Positions 54,981 to 64,000 of a stretch of 64,000 nucleotides of DNA are shown here, piece by piece. The position numbers were made by a program, and so were the translations under genes. The first letter of the stretch is position 1. The number at the start of each line of letters is the position of its first letter. The notes beneath the pieces were generated by a model. It saw nothing but the letters and a program-made list of their open reading frames with translations. It did no database searches and was not told the DNA's origin. Source of the stretch: Spirochaetota bacterium (lineage in GTDB: Bacteria; Spirochaetota; Spirochaetia; Treponematales; Treponemataceae); the NCBI GenBank assembly GCA_016285185.1, contig JAEEQG010000007.1:1-64000 (forward strand). Direction: 5' to 3'.

Positions 54981-56384
54981 TTATCTCAATACAATATTTG
55001 CCGGTATCAACAGAACGAGCTGGAACAGGCATAAAAACAGGTTTATACAAAGCCTAAGCCATGTAATTACTTTTACCTGATTTTTTACAGGCAGCACGGA
55101 GAGTTCCTGAATATCCCGTTTTTTTACATTAAAGATGATAAAATAAATCAGACCAACAGCAAAAACACAAATTATCAGAGGAATTTCAAGCCAGTCGTAT
55201 TTTCCAAGTGAAAACAACCTTGAAACTGAAAATACGGTGTCTTTCCAGTCAAATTTCGCAAAGTTCCTTATAGGCGAAAGATTGAACGCCTGTGTATTAA
55301 AGTAAAACGGTTCCTGCAGAAAGTTCCGGAGTATAAAGCCTGTAGAAAGTACTAATTCTAACAGAATGTTTTTTCCATAATTCTCATTTATAAAGACCAG
55401 CAGTGCAATATAAGGCGAAATAAGAATAATCCAGTAAAAATGGGAAAAACACAGAATAAAAAATATGGAAAAAGAGATTAAAGGCAAAAGAATTACATAT
55501 ACGGGATTATTACCGGGCTTTGAAAAATATAGTATAAAAACAAAAACCACATATGCCAGAAAGAATGAGGGAATCGGAATTTCGTTAAAGTGTATCTGTA
55601 TTCCTGAGCGGATATAGCTTATTAATCCCATGGAAAGATTCATTGCCTGCGAGATTCCTGCCATGTCCTTAAAGAACAGTATTCTAAAAAATAGGGTTGG
55701 AATTACGGCAATAAAAGAATATGCGATAATTTTGAGGATATTCTTATCCCTGTACAGCAAAAGAGGAATAAGTGCAAAAAGCGCAAAATACTTGAATGAG
55801 ATTGCTATCGCAAAGAAGAGCAGGAATTTTTTATTGTCGTTTTTCAGATAATAATAAATGCCCCATAACGTAAAAGCAATACTGAATATATCATACTGGG
55901 CTACGACAAAAAACGGTTCAATAAACAGTGAAGATGTAACCCAAAAGAAAAGGCAGCAGTTTGTCTTTTTTTCATCAAACGAAAAAAACTCGCAGATGCG
56001 TCTGAATGCTTTTACAGCTATTATGAAAAATACAAAAAGTATCAATTTGGAGTATAGAATACAAAGTGTACTATCCAAAAAAATAGTTTTTGTCACATGT
56101 TCGTATATGTACAGGGGTAAGTCCCAGATTGCAAACACTATATAAATCGGGAATGGATAATGGGCAGGACATACCGTTTCGTTTGAAATCATATTCAGTG
56201 AATAATAATTCAATATTTTCCCTGAAAATAAGGCTTCCCATACATTTATTCCGTGTCTGGTCGTAAACCCCATGTCCTGAAAATAATAGCACAAAAAGCA
56301 TGGTATCATTGCAAGAATATATAATACCAGTTGTGAAACATCTATTCCGGAATTCGTAAGTTTATTTGAAATTTTTTTTAGCAT
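54981..56384 (-). CDS. Polytopic membrane protein, possible GT-C glycosyltransferase
   Basis: 467 aa, about ten hydrophobic segments, located between rfbG and rfbH. Confidence 0.65.
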   Translation of the reverse strand: MLKKISNKLTNSGIDVSQLVLYILAMIPCFLCYYFQDMGFTTRHGINVWEALFSGKILNYYSLNMISNETVCPAHYPFPIYIVFAIWDLPLYIYEHVTKTIFLDSTLCILYSKLILFVFFIIAVKAFRRICEFFSFDEKKTNCCLFFWVTSSLFIEPFFVVAQYDIFSIAFTLWGIYYYLKNDNKKFLLFFAIAISFKYFALFALIPLLLYRDKNILKIIAYSFIAVIPTLFFRILFFKDMAGISQAMNLSMGLISYIRSGIQIHFNEIPIPSFFLAYVVFVFILYFSKPGNNPVYVILLPLISFSIFFILCFSHFYWIILISPYIALLVFINENYGKNILLELVLSTGFILRNFLQEPFYFNTQAFNLSPIRNFAKFDWKDTVFSVSRLFSLGKYDWLEIPLIICVFAVGLIYFIIFNVKKRDIQELSVLPVKNQVKVITWLRLCINLFLCLFQLVLLIPANIVLR

Positions 56385-56385
56385 A

Positions 56386-57495
56386 TTAATCCTTGTTGTT
56401 AAAATATTCTTTTATTTGTAAATCCGTTATTTCCGCTGCCGATATTCCGTTATCAAAAGCTTTTTCCCATTCCACAATCTTTTTAACCGCGGTTTTTATA
56501 CCACATTGCGGGTACCAGCCGAGAACTTTTTTTGCTTTTGAACAATCCAGTTTTAAAAACGATGCCTCATGCGGGGCGTTTTTTTCTGCCTCGTTTTTCC
56601 AACTCGCACCTGAACCCCATGTGGAACAGAACAAGTCAGTCAAATCGCCTGTGGTAACGCAGCTTTCTTCATCCGGTCCAAAGTTGTAGCTACCGGCTAC
56701 ATTTTTATCCAAATACTGCATTTGGGCGAGCATCAGATAACCGCGTAAACATTCAAGCACATGCTGGTAGGGGCGGGTAGAATGAGGATTGCGAATGTGA
56801 ATGATTTGTTTTTTTTCAGTTGCACGTATGCAGTCGGGAATAATACGGTCTTCCGCATAATCACCGCCGCCTATTACGTTACCGCTACGGGCTGTTGAAA
56901 CAGCAGGTGCGGAATTATTCGCAAAGAATGAGTTTCTGTAGCTAAATGTAACAAGCTCGCTGCAACTTTTGCTATTGGAATACGGGTCAAAACCGCAAAG
57001 GTTTTCGTTTTCACGGTATCCCCAGTCCCATTCTTTGTTTTCATAAACTTTGTCAGTCGTAACGTTTACAAAACTTTTTACACTCCCACAGCCTCGTACC
57101 GCTTCCAGAATGTGTACGGTTCCCATAACGTTTGTTTCATATGTGAGGACAGGTTCCCGATATGAGAGCCTTACGAGCGGCTGTGCCGCAAGGTGCAGAA
57201 CGATATCCGGCTCAGCCTGTTTTACAGTGGCAGCAAGCTTTTCTCTGTCTCGTATATCGCCTTCAATATGATTAATGGAATCGGCAGTTTTGGTAAGATC
57301 AAAAAGAGAAGGTGTTGTATTAGGCTTCAACGCATATCCTGTTACCTGTGCCCCAGCATAGAGCAGAATACGGGTAAGCCATGTTCCCTTAAAGCCTGTA
57401 TGACCTGTAATAAAGACTTTTTTGCCTTTATAGAATTCTAAAAGATTGCACATACTTATTTCCAAACTTTCCACGGAGCGGAACCTGTATTCCAC
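56386..57495 (-). CDS. rfbG: CDP-glucose 4,6-dehydratase
   Basis: KVFITGHTGFKGTWLTRILLYAGAQVTGYAL; YKNKEW-type YENKEWDWGYRENENLCGFDPYSNSK. Start probably at MCNLLEF, about 57453. Confidence 0.92.
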   Translation of the reverse strand: MEYRFRSVESLEISMCNLLEFYKGKKVFITGHTGFKGTWLTRILLYAGAQVTGYALKPNTTPSLFDLTKTADSINHIEGDIRDREKLAATVKQAEPDIVLHLAAQPLVRLSYREPVLTYETNVMGTVHILEAVRGCGSVKSFVNVTTDKVYENKEWDWGYRENENLCGFDPYSNSKSCSELVTFSYRNSFFANNSAPAVSTARSGNVIGGGDYAEDRIIPDCIRATEKKQIIHIRNPHSTRPYQHVLECLRGYLMLAQMQYLDKNVAGSYNFGPDEESCVTTGDLTDLFCSTWGSGASWKNEAEKNAPHEASFLKLDCSKAKKVLGWYPQCGIKTAVKKIVEWEKAFDNGISAAEITDLQIKEYFNNKD

Positions 57496-58238
57496 ATTTC
57501 ATTAAGTTCTGTTTTGTCGCGGAGTGTATCCATGGGTTTCCAAAAACCAGTATGCTTGTATGCCTGGAGCTGTCCGTCTTTTGCGAGGTTTTCAAGAGGA
57601 GCACGTTCAAAAATGCATGAATCATAATCAGATTCAGGTATATAATCAAAAACTTCCGGCTGTAAAACCATAAAACCGCCGTTTACCCAATTGCCGTCAC
57701 CCTGTGGTTTTTCACAGAAAGAATCAATCTTGCCGTCGCCTGAAATTTCAAGTGCACCAAATTTACCTGACGGTAGGACAGCTGTCATCGTAGCTAGCTT
57801 GCCGTGCCGGTAGTGGTATTCAAGCAGGGCTGGAATATCAACGTTTGAAACACCGTCTCCGTAAGTGAGCATAAACGGTTCGTTACCTATGTATTTTTGA
57901 ATCCTTTTGAGTCTGCCACCGGTCTGGGTATTCAAACCTGTATCAGCAAGTGTAATTTTCCAAGGTTCAGAAGCCGCGGAATGATATTCAACATTGTTTT
58001 TCTTAAGGTCTATCGTTATATCCGCTGAATGCATGTAGTAGTGGTAAAAAAAGTCCTTGATAACATAGGATTTGTAACCGCAGCAGATTACGAATTCATT
58101 AAATCCGTAGTAAGAATACAATTTCATTATATGCCACAGAATCGGTTTACCGCCTATTTCTACCATAGGCTTTGGTTTTAATTCAGTTTCTTCTGAAAGT
58201 CTTGTTCCAAGTCCTCCGGCAAATATAACTGTTTTCAT
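57456..58238 (-). CDS. rfbF: Glucose-1-phosphate cytidylyltransferase
   Basis: MKTVIFAGGLGTRLSEETELKPKPMVEIGGKPILWHIMKLYSYYG. Confidence 0.95.
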   Translation of the reverse strand: MKTVIFAGGLGTRLSEETELKPKPMVEIGGKPILWHIMKLYSYYGFNEFVICCGYKSYVIKDFFYHYYMHSADITIDLKKNNVEYHSAASEPWKITLADTGLNTQTGGRLKRIQKYIGNEPFMLTYGDGVSNVDIPALLEYHYRHGKLATMTAVLPSGKFGALEISGDGKIDSFCEKPQGDGNWVNGGFMVLQPEVFDYIPESDYDSCIFERAPLENLAKDGQLQAYKHTGFWKPMDTLRDKTELNEMWNTGSAPWKVWK

Positions 58239-59104
58239 TTTGTGTTCCTTTTTAAGATAGGATTAACAATGTATTTTACAAATCTCATTTTATTCCTGTT
58301 AATAAATCTGTCAAGCTGTGTTTGTCTGTCAGGATGCTTTGTTCCTCCAAGCTTTAACCACTGACTGTAATATTTCTCCCAATCATCATTGTGCAGACCA
58401 TTCCAGAATTTTGGATGACCATATGCGTGAAGAATCTTTGCTTGTTGTGCTAATTCTGTATTTTTCGGGTGAACTACATAAATATTATTATCAATAATGT
58501 CAAAAGAGAGACCAAATTCTTGTATCATAAAGGAAAAAACAGCCTGTTCAGGACAGAATAGATTTTCAGCATATTGAATTGTTTTTTCTATGCAGTATGA
58601 GTACAGCTTTTCAGTATAAGGCAGTGTATCAAAAAAAACAAAAATGCCCGTAGCCATCGCTGGAGCATCCATGTTATATTCTGAAACCGGATTGTGAAGC
58701 TGGTAAAAAACTGATTCTATTGACATCGTTTTTATGGAATTAGCGGTGGTTTCAAACAGATCATCAAGCTTGTCCTGTACTACCACATCATAGTCCGACC
58801 ACAGTATTGCAGAATACTCAGAAAGAAGTTTAAGACATTCATATTTGCAGAAAACCATCAGGCTAAAGTATTCGGTAACGACTGTACCGAATTTATCTGT
58901 GTTTTTAAATGGTGATGTGTAATAAATGAATCTTGTCGGGAAAATGCTTTGTATTCTTTTCTGGTCTGATTTTTTTATACCGTCGTGGAATATGACAATT
59001 TCGTCAACAAGATTAGGGTTTGTTTCCTTAATGTTTATTACAAAGGTTGCGATTGCCGCTACCTGATCCGCGCTGCCGCCTGTTACAAGGGCTCTTTTTT
59101 TCAT
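58235..59104 (-). CDS. Putative GT8-like glycosyltransferase
   Basis: DEIVIFHDGI..LSEYSAILWSDYDVVVQDKLDDLF..AMATGIFVFFDTL. Confidence 0.6.
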   Translation of the reverse strand: MKKRALVTGGSADQVAAIATFVINIKETNPNLVDEIVIFHDGIKKSDQKRIQSIFPTRFIYYTSPFKNTDKFGTVVTEYFSLMVFCKYECLKLLSEYSAILWSDYDVVVQDKLDDLFETTANSIKTMSIESVFYQLHNPVSEYNMDAPAMATGIFVFFDTLPYTEKLYSYCIEKTIQYAENLFCPEQAVFSFMIQEFGLSFDIIDNNIYVVHPKNTELAQQAKILHAYGHPKFWNGLHNDDWEKYYSQWLKLGGTKHPDRQTQLDRFINRNKMRFVKYIVNPILKRNTK

Positions 59105-59106
59105 TG

Positions 59107-60195
59107 TTACAGCATTTCCTTTAGTTTGCGCAGTGGTTTTGTAATTTTCCAGCTTGAACTCTGTACAAATTCCTGTTCCTGTTTTTCAAGATAATAATCC
59201 AAAAGGTGAACTTGCTCAGAGAGTTTTGAAAACGTTTTATAGTCAAAGCCATACAAGGAGTGCAGCAATTCCATGTTACCTTTTTGGTTTAAAAAAGCAA
59301 TGAGTGTGCGAAAGCCCCACAGGGATAAAAGCCTGTTTTCGGGTTTTGAAAGTGCCAGCCTCGCTAAAAAGTATGGAATTGTTTCTTCCGTTGGTTCACC
59401 GAAAGCTTCTATGTCTTTACAAAAGATTTGTTGTAATAATGACACTGATTTAATACCTTTTACAAAATAATCAAGTGCAAACGGTGTTTCAATCTCTATT
59501 CTCTTAAAAGCTTTTTTATCATTGCTGCTCAAATGATTGTTACAATCCGTTGGAATCCGGTAGTCAACAAGCGGGATATCCAAAAAACCGCAGTCAGCCT
59601 GTAGCAGGAGCTGAATATGTATAATAAAATCCTGATGCTGTTGTATTCCCTCATCAAGCGGAAAGACCTTTTCCGCATACTTCCGGTTTAGCATCATGCC
59701 CGGTGAACCCATTCCGTTACCGTAGTAAAAAAAACTTTTAAGCATCTGAAACCGTTCACCTGAAATTTTATAGTCCTGCTGGTTTGGAATTAGCTTTCCA
59801 GCTTCGTCTACCTTTTGTATTTTGGGATAAACAACCGCAAAATCTTTATGCTGTTCAAAAAAAGCTAACATTCCCTCGAGATACTGCGGTTCAAGAAAAT
59901 CATCAGAGGCAAGAATTGCAATATATTTGCCTTTTGCTTTTGAAAACGCAATATTAAGGTTCCCGTTCATACCACGGTTAAAATCATTGCGAAAAAAGTG
60001 GATTCTTTCGTCCTTGTACTGTTCGATAATTGATGTTGTGTTATCCGTGGAACAGTCATCCACAATAATAAGCTCAAAGTTAGTGTATGTTTGGGCAAGA
60101 ATGCTGTCTAAAAAGACGGAAACATATTTTTCGTGATTGTATGCTGGAGTTAGTATTGATACCAGTGGTTCATAACCACTTATGCTACCACTCAT
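59107..60195 (-). CDS. GT2-family glycosyltransferase
   Basis: [52 protein letters not shown]. Confidence 0.92.
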   Translation of the reverse strand: MSGSISGYEPLVSILTPAYNHEKYVSVFLDSILAQTYTNFELIIVDDCSTDNTTSIIEQYKDERIHFFRNDFNRGMNGNLNIAFSKAKGKYIAILASDDFLEPQYLEGMLAFFEQHKDFAVVYPKIQKVDEAGKLIPNQQDYKISGERFQMLKSFFYYGNGMGSPGMMLNRKYAEKVFPLDEGIQQHQDFIIHIQLLLQADCGFLDIPLVDYRIPTDCNNHLSSNDKKAFKRIEIETPFALDYFVKGIKSVSLLQQIFCKDIEAFGEPTEETIPYFLARLALSKPENRLLSLWGFRTLIAFLNQKGNMELLHSLYGFDYKTFSKLSEQVHLLDYYLEKQEQEFVQSSSWKITKPLRKLKEML

Positions 60196-61285
60196 TCAAA
60201 ACCTCAATGATATAATCAATCTCATTCTGCAAAAGTGCCGGATTCAGCGGAATACTGAGTTCCTGAGCATGGATTTTTTCTGAAATCGGGAACGAAAGAG
60301 AGTTCCATTCTTTATAACATTCCTGCTTGTGGGGTGGAATAGGGTAATGAATAAGCGTTCCGATGCCTTTTTCCTGCAGATACTTTTGAAGACTATCCCG
60401 GTTTTCGGTTCTTACGGGAAAAACATGAAAAACGTTAGAATCTCTAACGGAAATTTGCGGGAGGATTATTTTTCCATTTTTTATTTTTGATATGTATTGT
60501 TCCGCAATCTGCTTTCGGATTTCGTTATCCCTATCCAAATAGTTTAACTTTACATCCAGTACAGCAGCCTGAATCTCATCCAGTCTCGAGTTTTGTCCTT
60601 TGTACTTAAATACATATTTTTTTGATGAGCCGTAATTTGCAATTGAACGTACTGCTTCCGCAAGAACTGAATCATTAGTGGTAACACAGCCGCCGTCTCC
60701 AAGTGCACCCAGGTTTTTCCCCGGATAAAAGCTGTGTCCTGCCGCATCGCCAAGAGAACCGGTCTTTTTGCCGTTGAACATACATCCATGAGCTTGAGCG
60801 TTGTCTTCTATAAGCTTTAATTTGTATTTTTTGCAAAGGTTTAAAATCTTGTCAGTATAGGCACAACGGCCGTATAAATGAACAATCATGATTGCTTTTG
60901 TTTTATTTGTTATCTTGGCTTCTATAAGGTTTTCATCGATTTGGTACGTTGTAATATACGGCTCAACGAGAACTGGTACAAGATTATTCTGTGTTATGGC
61001 AAGAATCGAAGCAATGTACGTGTTTGACGGAACAATAACTTCGTCTCCGTCTGCAAGAACACCCAGCTCTTTGTATGCATGCAGGATAATGGAAAGCGCA
61101 TCAAGCCCGTTTGCGGTTCCTATGCAGTATTCGGTTCCAATGTATCGGGCATAGTTTTCTTCAAAGGTCTTGTTCGCCTTACCCTGCAGATACCAGCCCG
61201 AATCAATTACATCCGAAACAGCCTTGTGAATTTCAGCTGAGTTTCTATCTGTTATTTTTTGTAAAGATAAATATGGTATTTGCAT
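60185..61285 (-). CDS. DegT/DnrJ/EryC1 sugar aminotransferase (FdtB/QdtB-like)
   Basis: [65 protein letters not shown]. Confidence 0.93.
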   Translation of the reverse strand: MQIPYLSLQKITDRNSAEIHKAVSDVIDSGWYLQGKANKTFEENYARYIGTEYCIGTANGLDALSIILHAYKELGVLADGDEVIVPSNTYIASILAITQNNLVPVLVEPYITTYQIDENLIEAKITNKTKAIMIVHLYGRCAYTDKILNLCKKYKLKLIEDNAQAHGCMFNGKKTGSLGDAAGHSFYPGKNLGALGDGGCVTTNDSVLAEAVRSIANYGSSKKYVFKYKGQNSRLDEIQAAVLDVKLNYLDRDNEIRKQIAEQYISKIKNGKIILPQISVRDSNVFHVFPVRTENRDSLQKYLQEKGIGTLIHYPIPPHKQECYKEWNSLSFPISEKIHAQELSIPLNPALLQNEIDYIIEVLNEW

Positions 61286-61740
61286 TAATTAAGCTCTCTT
61301 ACAAATTTTGCAGGATTTCCATACCATAGTGTATTTGCGGGAACATCCTTTGTAACAACGCTGCCTGCACCAATCATGGCGTTTGCTCCGATTGTTATAC
61401 CGGCAAGAATCGTTGAATTTGCCCCTATGCTTGCGCCTTTTTTTATAATTGTTTTTTCAAATTTTTGCGGATATTGTTTTGAGCGTGGAAACAAGTCATT
61501 TGTAAAGGTGACATTTGGTCCTATAAAAACATCATCTTCAACAGTTACTCCGTCCCAAAGCTGAACGCCGCATTTGACGGTTACATTGTTTCCGATGACA
61601 ACGTCATTCTCAATAAAAACACTTGCACAAATATTGCAGTGATCGCCTATTATTGCGTTTGGCAGAACCACACAAAACTGCCAGATATTGGTATCTTTTC
61701 CAATATGTTTGCTTTGAACATCAGCCAGTTTATGAATCAT
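61285..61740 (-). CDS. Left-handed beta-helix acyltransferase (FdtC/QdtC-like)
   Basis: Hexapeptide repeats; [44 protein letters not shown]. Confidence 0.9.
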   Translation of the reverse strand: MIHKLADVQSKHIGKDTNIWQFCVVLPNAIIGDHCNICASVFIENDVVIGNNVTVKCGVQLWDGVTVEDDVFIGPNVTFTNDLFPRSKQYPQKFEKTIIKKGASIGANSTILAGITIGANAMIGAGSVVTKDVPANTLWYGNPAKFVRELN

Positions 61741-62155
61741 TTTTTACCAGCTTCAAAAAATCATCGTAATTTCTTATATAGTCTGATTCATCATATTGTT
61801 CCGATGCCAGAACCAGACAAACCGCACCGGATGAAAATCCCTGTTCAGCAGCCCAGATTCCCGGTGGAATATGAAGTCCGTAAAAAGGTCTGTTAAGTTG
61901 AACCGTTCTTTTTGCATTCCCGTCGTCAAGAAAAACCTCAAATGCGCCGGATGCGGCAATCAAAAACTGATGGCATGTTTTATGCGCATGTGCACCACGG
62001 CTTTCTCCACCTGGTATATCATAGAGATAGAATATTCTCTTTACTGAAAAAGGAATATGCAATTCATTTTGAATTACCGTCAGATTTCCTTGTTCATGGT
62101 GATGGCGTGGAAGTTCAAAAAGAGAACAGTTATAAACTGTTGTTTTTTTCATCAA
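61730..62155 (-). CDS. WxcM/FdtA-like sugar 3,4-ketoisomerase
   Basis: [76 protein letters not shown]. Confidence 0.9.
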   Translation of the reverse strand: MMKKTTVYNCSLFELPRHHHEQGNLTVIQNELHIPFSVKRIFYLYDIPGGESRGAHAHKTCHQFLIAASGAFEVFLDDGNAKRTVQLNRPFYGLHIPPGIWAAEQGFSSGAVCLVLASEQYDESDYIRNYDDFLKLVKNDS

Positions 62156-63200
62156 TACGTGTCCTTAGTTTTTTGTAAATCGGATTGACAAAGTATTTTT
62201 CTGATATATATGAAAAAAAGAGTGTGACAATAAGATATACAGTAAAAAAGACAAAAGGATATTCATTGTAAGTATTGTATCTGTCAAGAAAGAGCCCGAC
62301 AAAATGCTGCATATACAAGTGAATCATATACAGGCTGAAACTTATTGACCCTAAAAATTGCAAAAACTTTGTTGCAAAAAGTTTTGCAAGCGGTCCTTTA
62401 TTGTCGGTAAAAGCAAAAACAATAAGGACAAAAGCCGATGTTACAAAATATAAAAAGCTTATCCGGTATTTTGTCGGAATCCTTGGAGAGACAAATACTG
62501 CCGCTACAAATACTGCAACAGCAGCTAATTCTAAAAAGATATAAACAAATAAAGGAAGTTTTATATCTTTAATTTGTTTATAAAGAAGACAAAGCCACAT
62601 TCCTCCCAAAAAATCAATAAGGTGCACAGGCGGAAAAATAAAAAACGCAAAGTCATCCATTGATTTTACATAATGCCCGAACAATATCAGAGCAATTGAC
62701 AACAGACATACTAGAATCAGTATAAAAATAAATGAATTCTTTGATTTAAAAAGAAACTTTCCAAAAAAAGCAAAAACAATATAAAGAAAAATTAAATCAC
62801 ACAAATACCATGAAAGAATGTTAAAAGAATAATAATAATTAACATCCGGTATATATGACTGCAACAACAAAACATTAAAGAAAGCCTTCTTAATCAAATC
62901 AAACGAAATTGGTGTTGTTCTTAGTGTCCATATGGACCAAATAACAAAAACCAGTATATGCAGTGGATAGATTCTTGCAATTTTTTTAAGGAGGAACGGT
63001 ACAGGAGTAAAGTTATTGCTTTTTATCTTTTCTTCATATTGCAGTGTAAGGAGAAATCCAGTCAAAACAAAAAAGAAATGGACACCTATTATTCCGCCTT
63101 CAACAAATATTGAGCGGTTGTAGGGGGCAGGCAGGATAAAGTGGTTTAATACTACAAAAAACGCAAAAATAAAACGAAGTCCGTTCAATGATTTTATCAT
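62130..63200 (-). CDS. Acyltransferase 3 family membrane protein
   Basis: KSLNGLRFIFAFFVVLNHF..GVHFFFVLTGFLLTLQYEEK; about ten TM segments. Confidence 0.92.
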   Translation of the reverse strand: MIKSLNGLRFIFAFFVVLNHFILPAPYNRSIFVEGGIIGVHFFFVLTGFLLTLQYEEKIKSNNFTPVPFLLKKIARIYPLHILVFVIWSIWTLRTTPISFDLIKKAFFNVLLLQSYIPDVNYYYSFNILSWYLCDLIFLYIVFAFFGKFLFKSKNSFIFILILVCLLSIALILFGHYVKSMDDFAFFIFPPVHLIDFLGGMWLCLLYKQIKDIKLPLFVYIFLELAAVAVFVAAVFVSPRIPTKYRISFLYFVTSAFVLIVFAFTDNKGPLAKLFATKFLQFLGSISFSLYMIHLYMQHFVGLFLDRYNTYNEYPFVFFTVYLIVTLFFSYISEKYFVNPIYKKLRTRIDEKNNSL

Positions 63201-63613
63201 TTATTCAATCCTTTAAAAATATCAAAATTTCTTATATAGTCGTTTTCATCATAATCAGTTGATGCAACAATGAGTGCAAGTGAATTTGTGGAAAAATTAC
63301 ACATTTGGCGCCATAACATATTGGGAATATAAAGACCGTAATATGAGCGGTTCAGTGAAAATGTCTGTTTATCTATACCATTGTCAAGAACAACGTCAAA
63401 ACTACCGGAAAGCGCCACTACAAATTCTTCCGTCTGTTTATAAGCGTGTCCGCCTCGTTTTTCACCTCCGGGTACATCATATATCCAATATGTTCTTTTT
63501 ATTTCGAACGGAATGTGTTTTCCCGTTTCAAAAAACGAAAGATTTCCTCGTGGATCCATTATTTTGGGTAATTGTATGATTTCAGGCTTTTTCATTGATA
63601 TTGTGTATCCCAT
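63197..63613 (-). CDS. WxcM/FdtA-like sugar 3,4-ketoisomerase, second copy
   Basis: EIKRTYWIYDVPGGEKRGGHAYKQTEEFVVALSGSFDVVLDNG..NSLALIVASTDYDENDYIRNFDIF. Confidence 0.9.
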   Translation of the reverse strand: MGYTISMKKPEIIQLPKIMDPRGNLSFFETGKHIPFEIKRTYWIYDVPGGEKRGGHAYKQTEEFVVALSGSFDVVLDNGIDKQTFSLNRSYYGLYIPNMLWRQMCNFSTNSLALIVASTDYDENDYIRNFDIFKGLNK

Positions 63614-64000
63614 TGTATTACAGGATGTATATCTCCCTGATGGTTTTCTTCTCCCAAAATATTGAACGGAAGAACAATCGATTGAAAAGGAATTATTTCC
63701 TTTTCATTATAAACACCGGCATAGATATCAATATAGTATGAACCGTTTTTTAGTATATTAACGGGTATAGGTACAATAAATTTATTGAATCCTTGTTTTA
63801 TGGGATTTGAACCTGAGTTTTCATTGCGCCATGTTACATAAACCGTACTGTTATTATTACGTTTTATGGCAACAGCCATATTGAAAAGGGTATGAGGAAC
63901 TTGTACTTGTGTTTCTATTATGCAGTTTACTGATGAGTCAGATCTGGAAAAATCCCGTGTTATTTCATGCTCACTGTTTGTCATGTATATTTTTAATGGT
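63592..64000 (-). CDS. Probable C-terminal domain of a Wzt-like glycan ABC transporter ATPase, truncated at right edge
   Basis: Beta-rich Wzt-C-like domain (FNMAVAIKRNNNSTVYVTWRNENSG..FIVPIPVNILKNGSYYIDIYAGVYNE); the frame stays open through the edge (..PLKIYMTNSEHE). Confidence 0.6.
   Translation of the reverse strand, partial: PLKIYMTNSEHEITRDFSRSDSSVNCIIETQVQVPHTLFNMAVAIKRNNNSTVYVTWRNENSGSNPIKQGFNKFIVPIPVNILKNGSYYIDIYAGVYNEKEIIPFQSIVLPFNILGEENHQGDIHPVIQWDTQYQ

Noticed and set aside
1-64000. CRISPR arrays, transposases, prophage genes, rRNA operons
   Set aside because: No regularly spaced repeats, transposase/integrase or phage structural motifs, and no rRNA sequence were recognised.

Overview
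This 64 kb window looks like a bacterial chromosome segment, probably from a Treponema-like spirochaete (inferred from gene content and low GC only). From left to right it contains: partial glmS; a GGDEF/EAL c-di-GMP phosphodiesterase; an accessory patch of small enzymes (methyltransferase, GNATs, LURP-one-like, PAS, HAD, NUDIX, TrmO, RibD-like) with signs of gene decay; a minus-strand alternative chemosensory operon (MCP-MCP-CheW-CheW-like-CheB-CheR-CheA/REC-REC/adenylate cyclase-MCP) preceded by adenosine deaminase; an amino-acid ABC transporter; an HD hydrolase; an anaerobic ribonucleotide reductase locus (nrdR-nrdD-split glycyl-radical/redox protein-nrdG); flagellar rod genes (flgF, flgG, flgJ-like); a TrmA/RlmD-type methyltransferase; a NeuB-family synthase; tRNA-Phe(GAA); and a co-directional glycan biosynthesis cluster of about 27 kb running off the right edge. 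The strongest candidates for something unusual are: (1) class III RNR in which the glycyl-radical domain is absent from NrdD and encoded by a separate downstream ORF fused to a CPNC thioredoxin/glutaredoxin-like domain, with its own pair of NrdR-box-like sites; (2) a chemosensory cluster wired to an adenylate cyclase, with degenerate receivers in CheB and the cyclase and a shared divergent MCP tip; (3) a surface-glycan locus combining two GT11 and one GT10 fucosyltransferases, an incomplete CDP-3,6-dideoxyhexose set, two FdtA/WxcM paralogs and fused two-domain glycosyltransferases. All calls come from reading motifs by eye; no database search was run.
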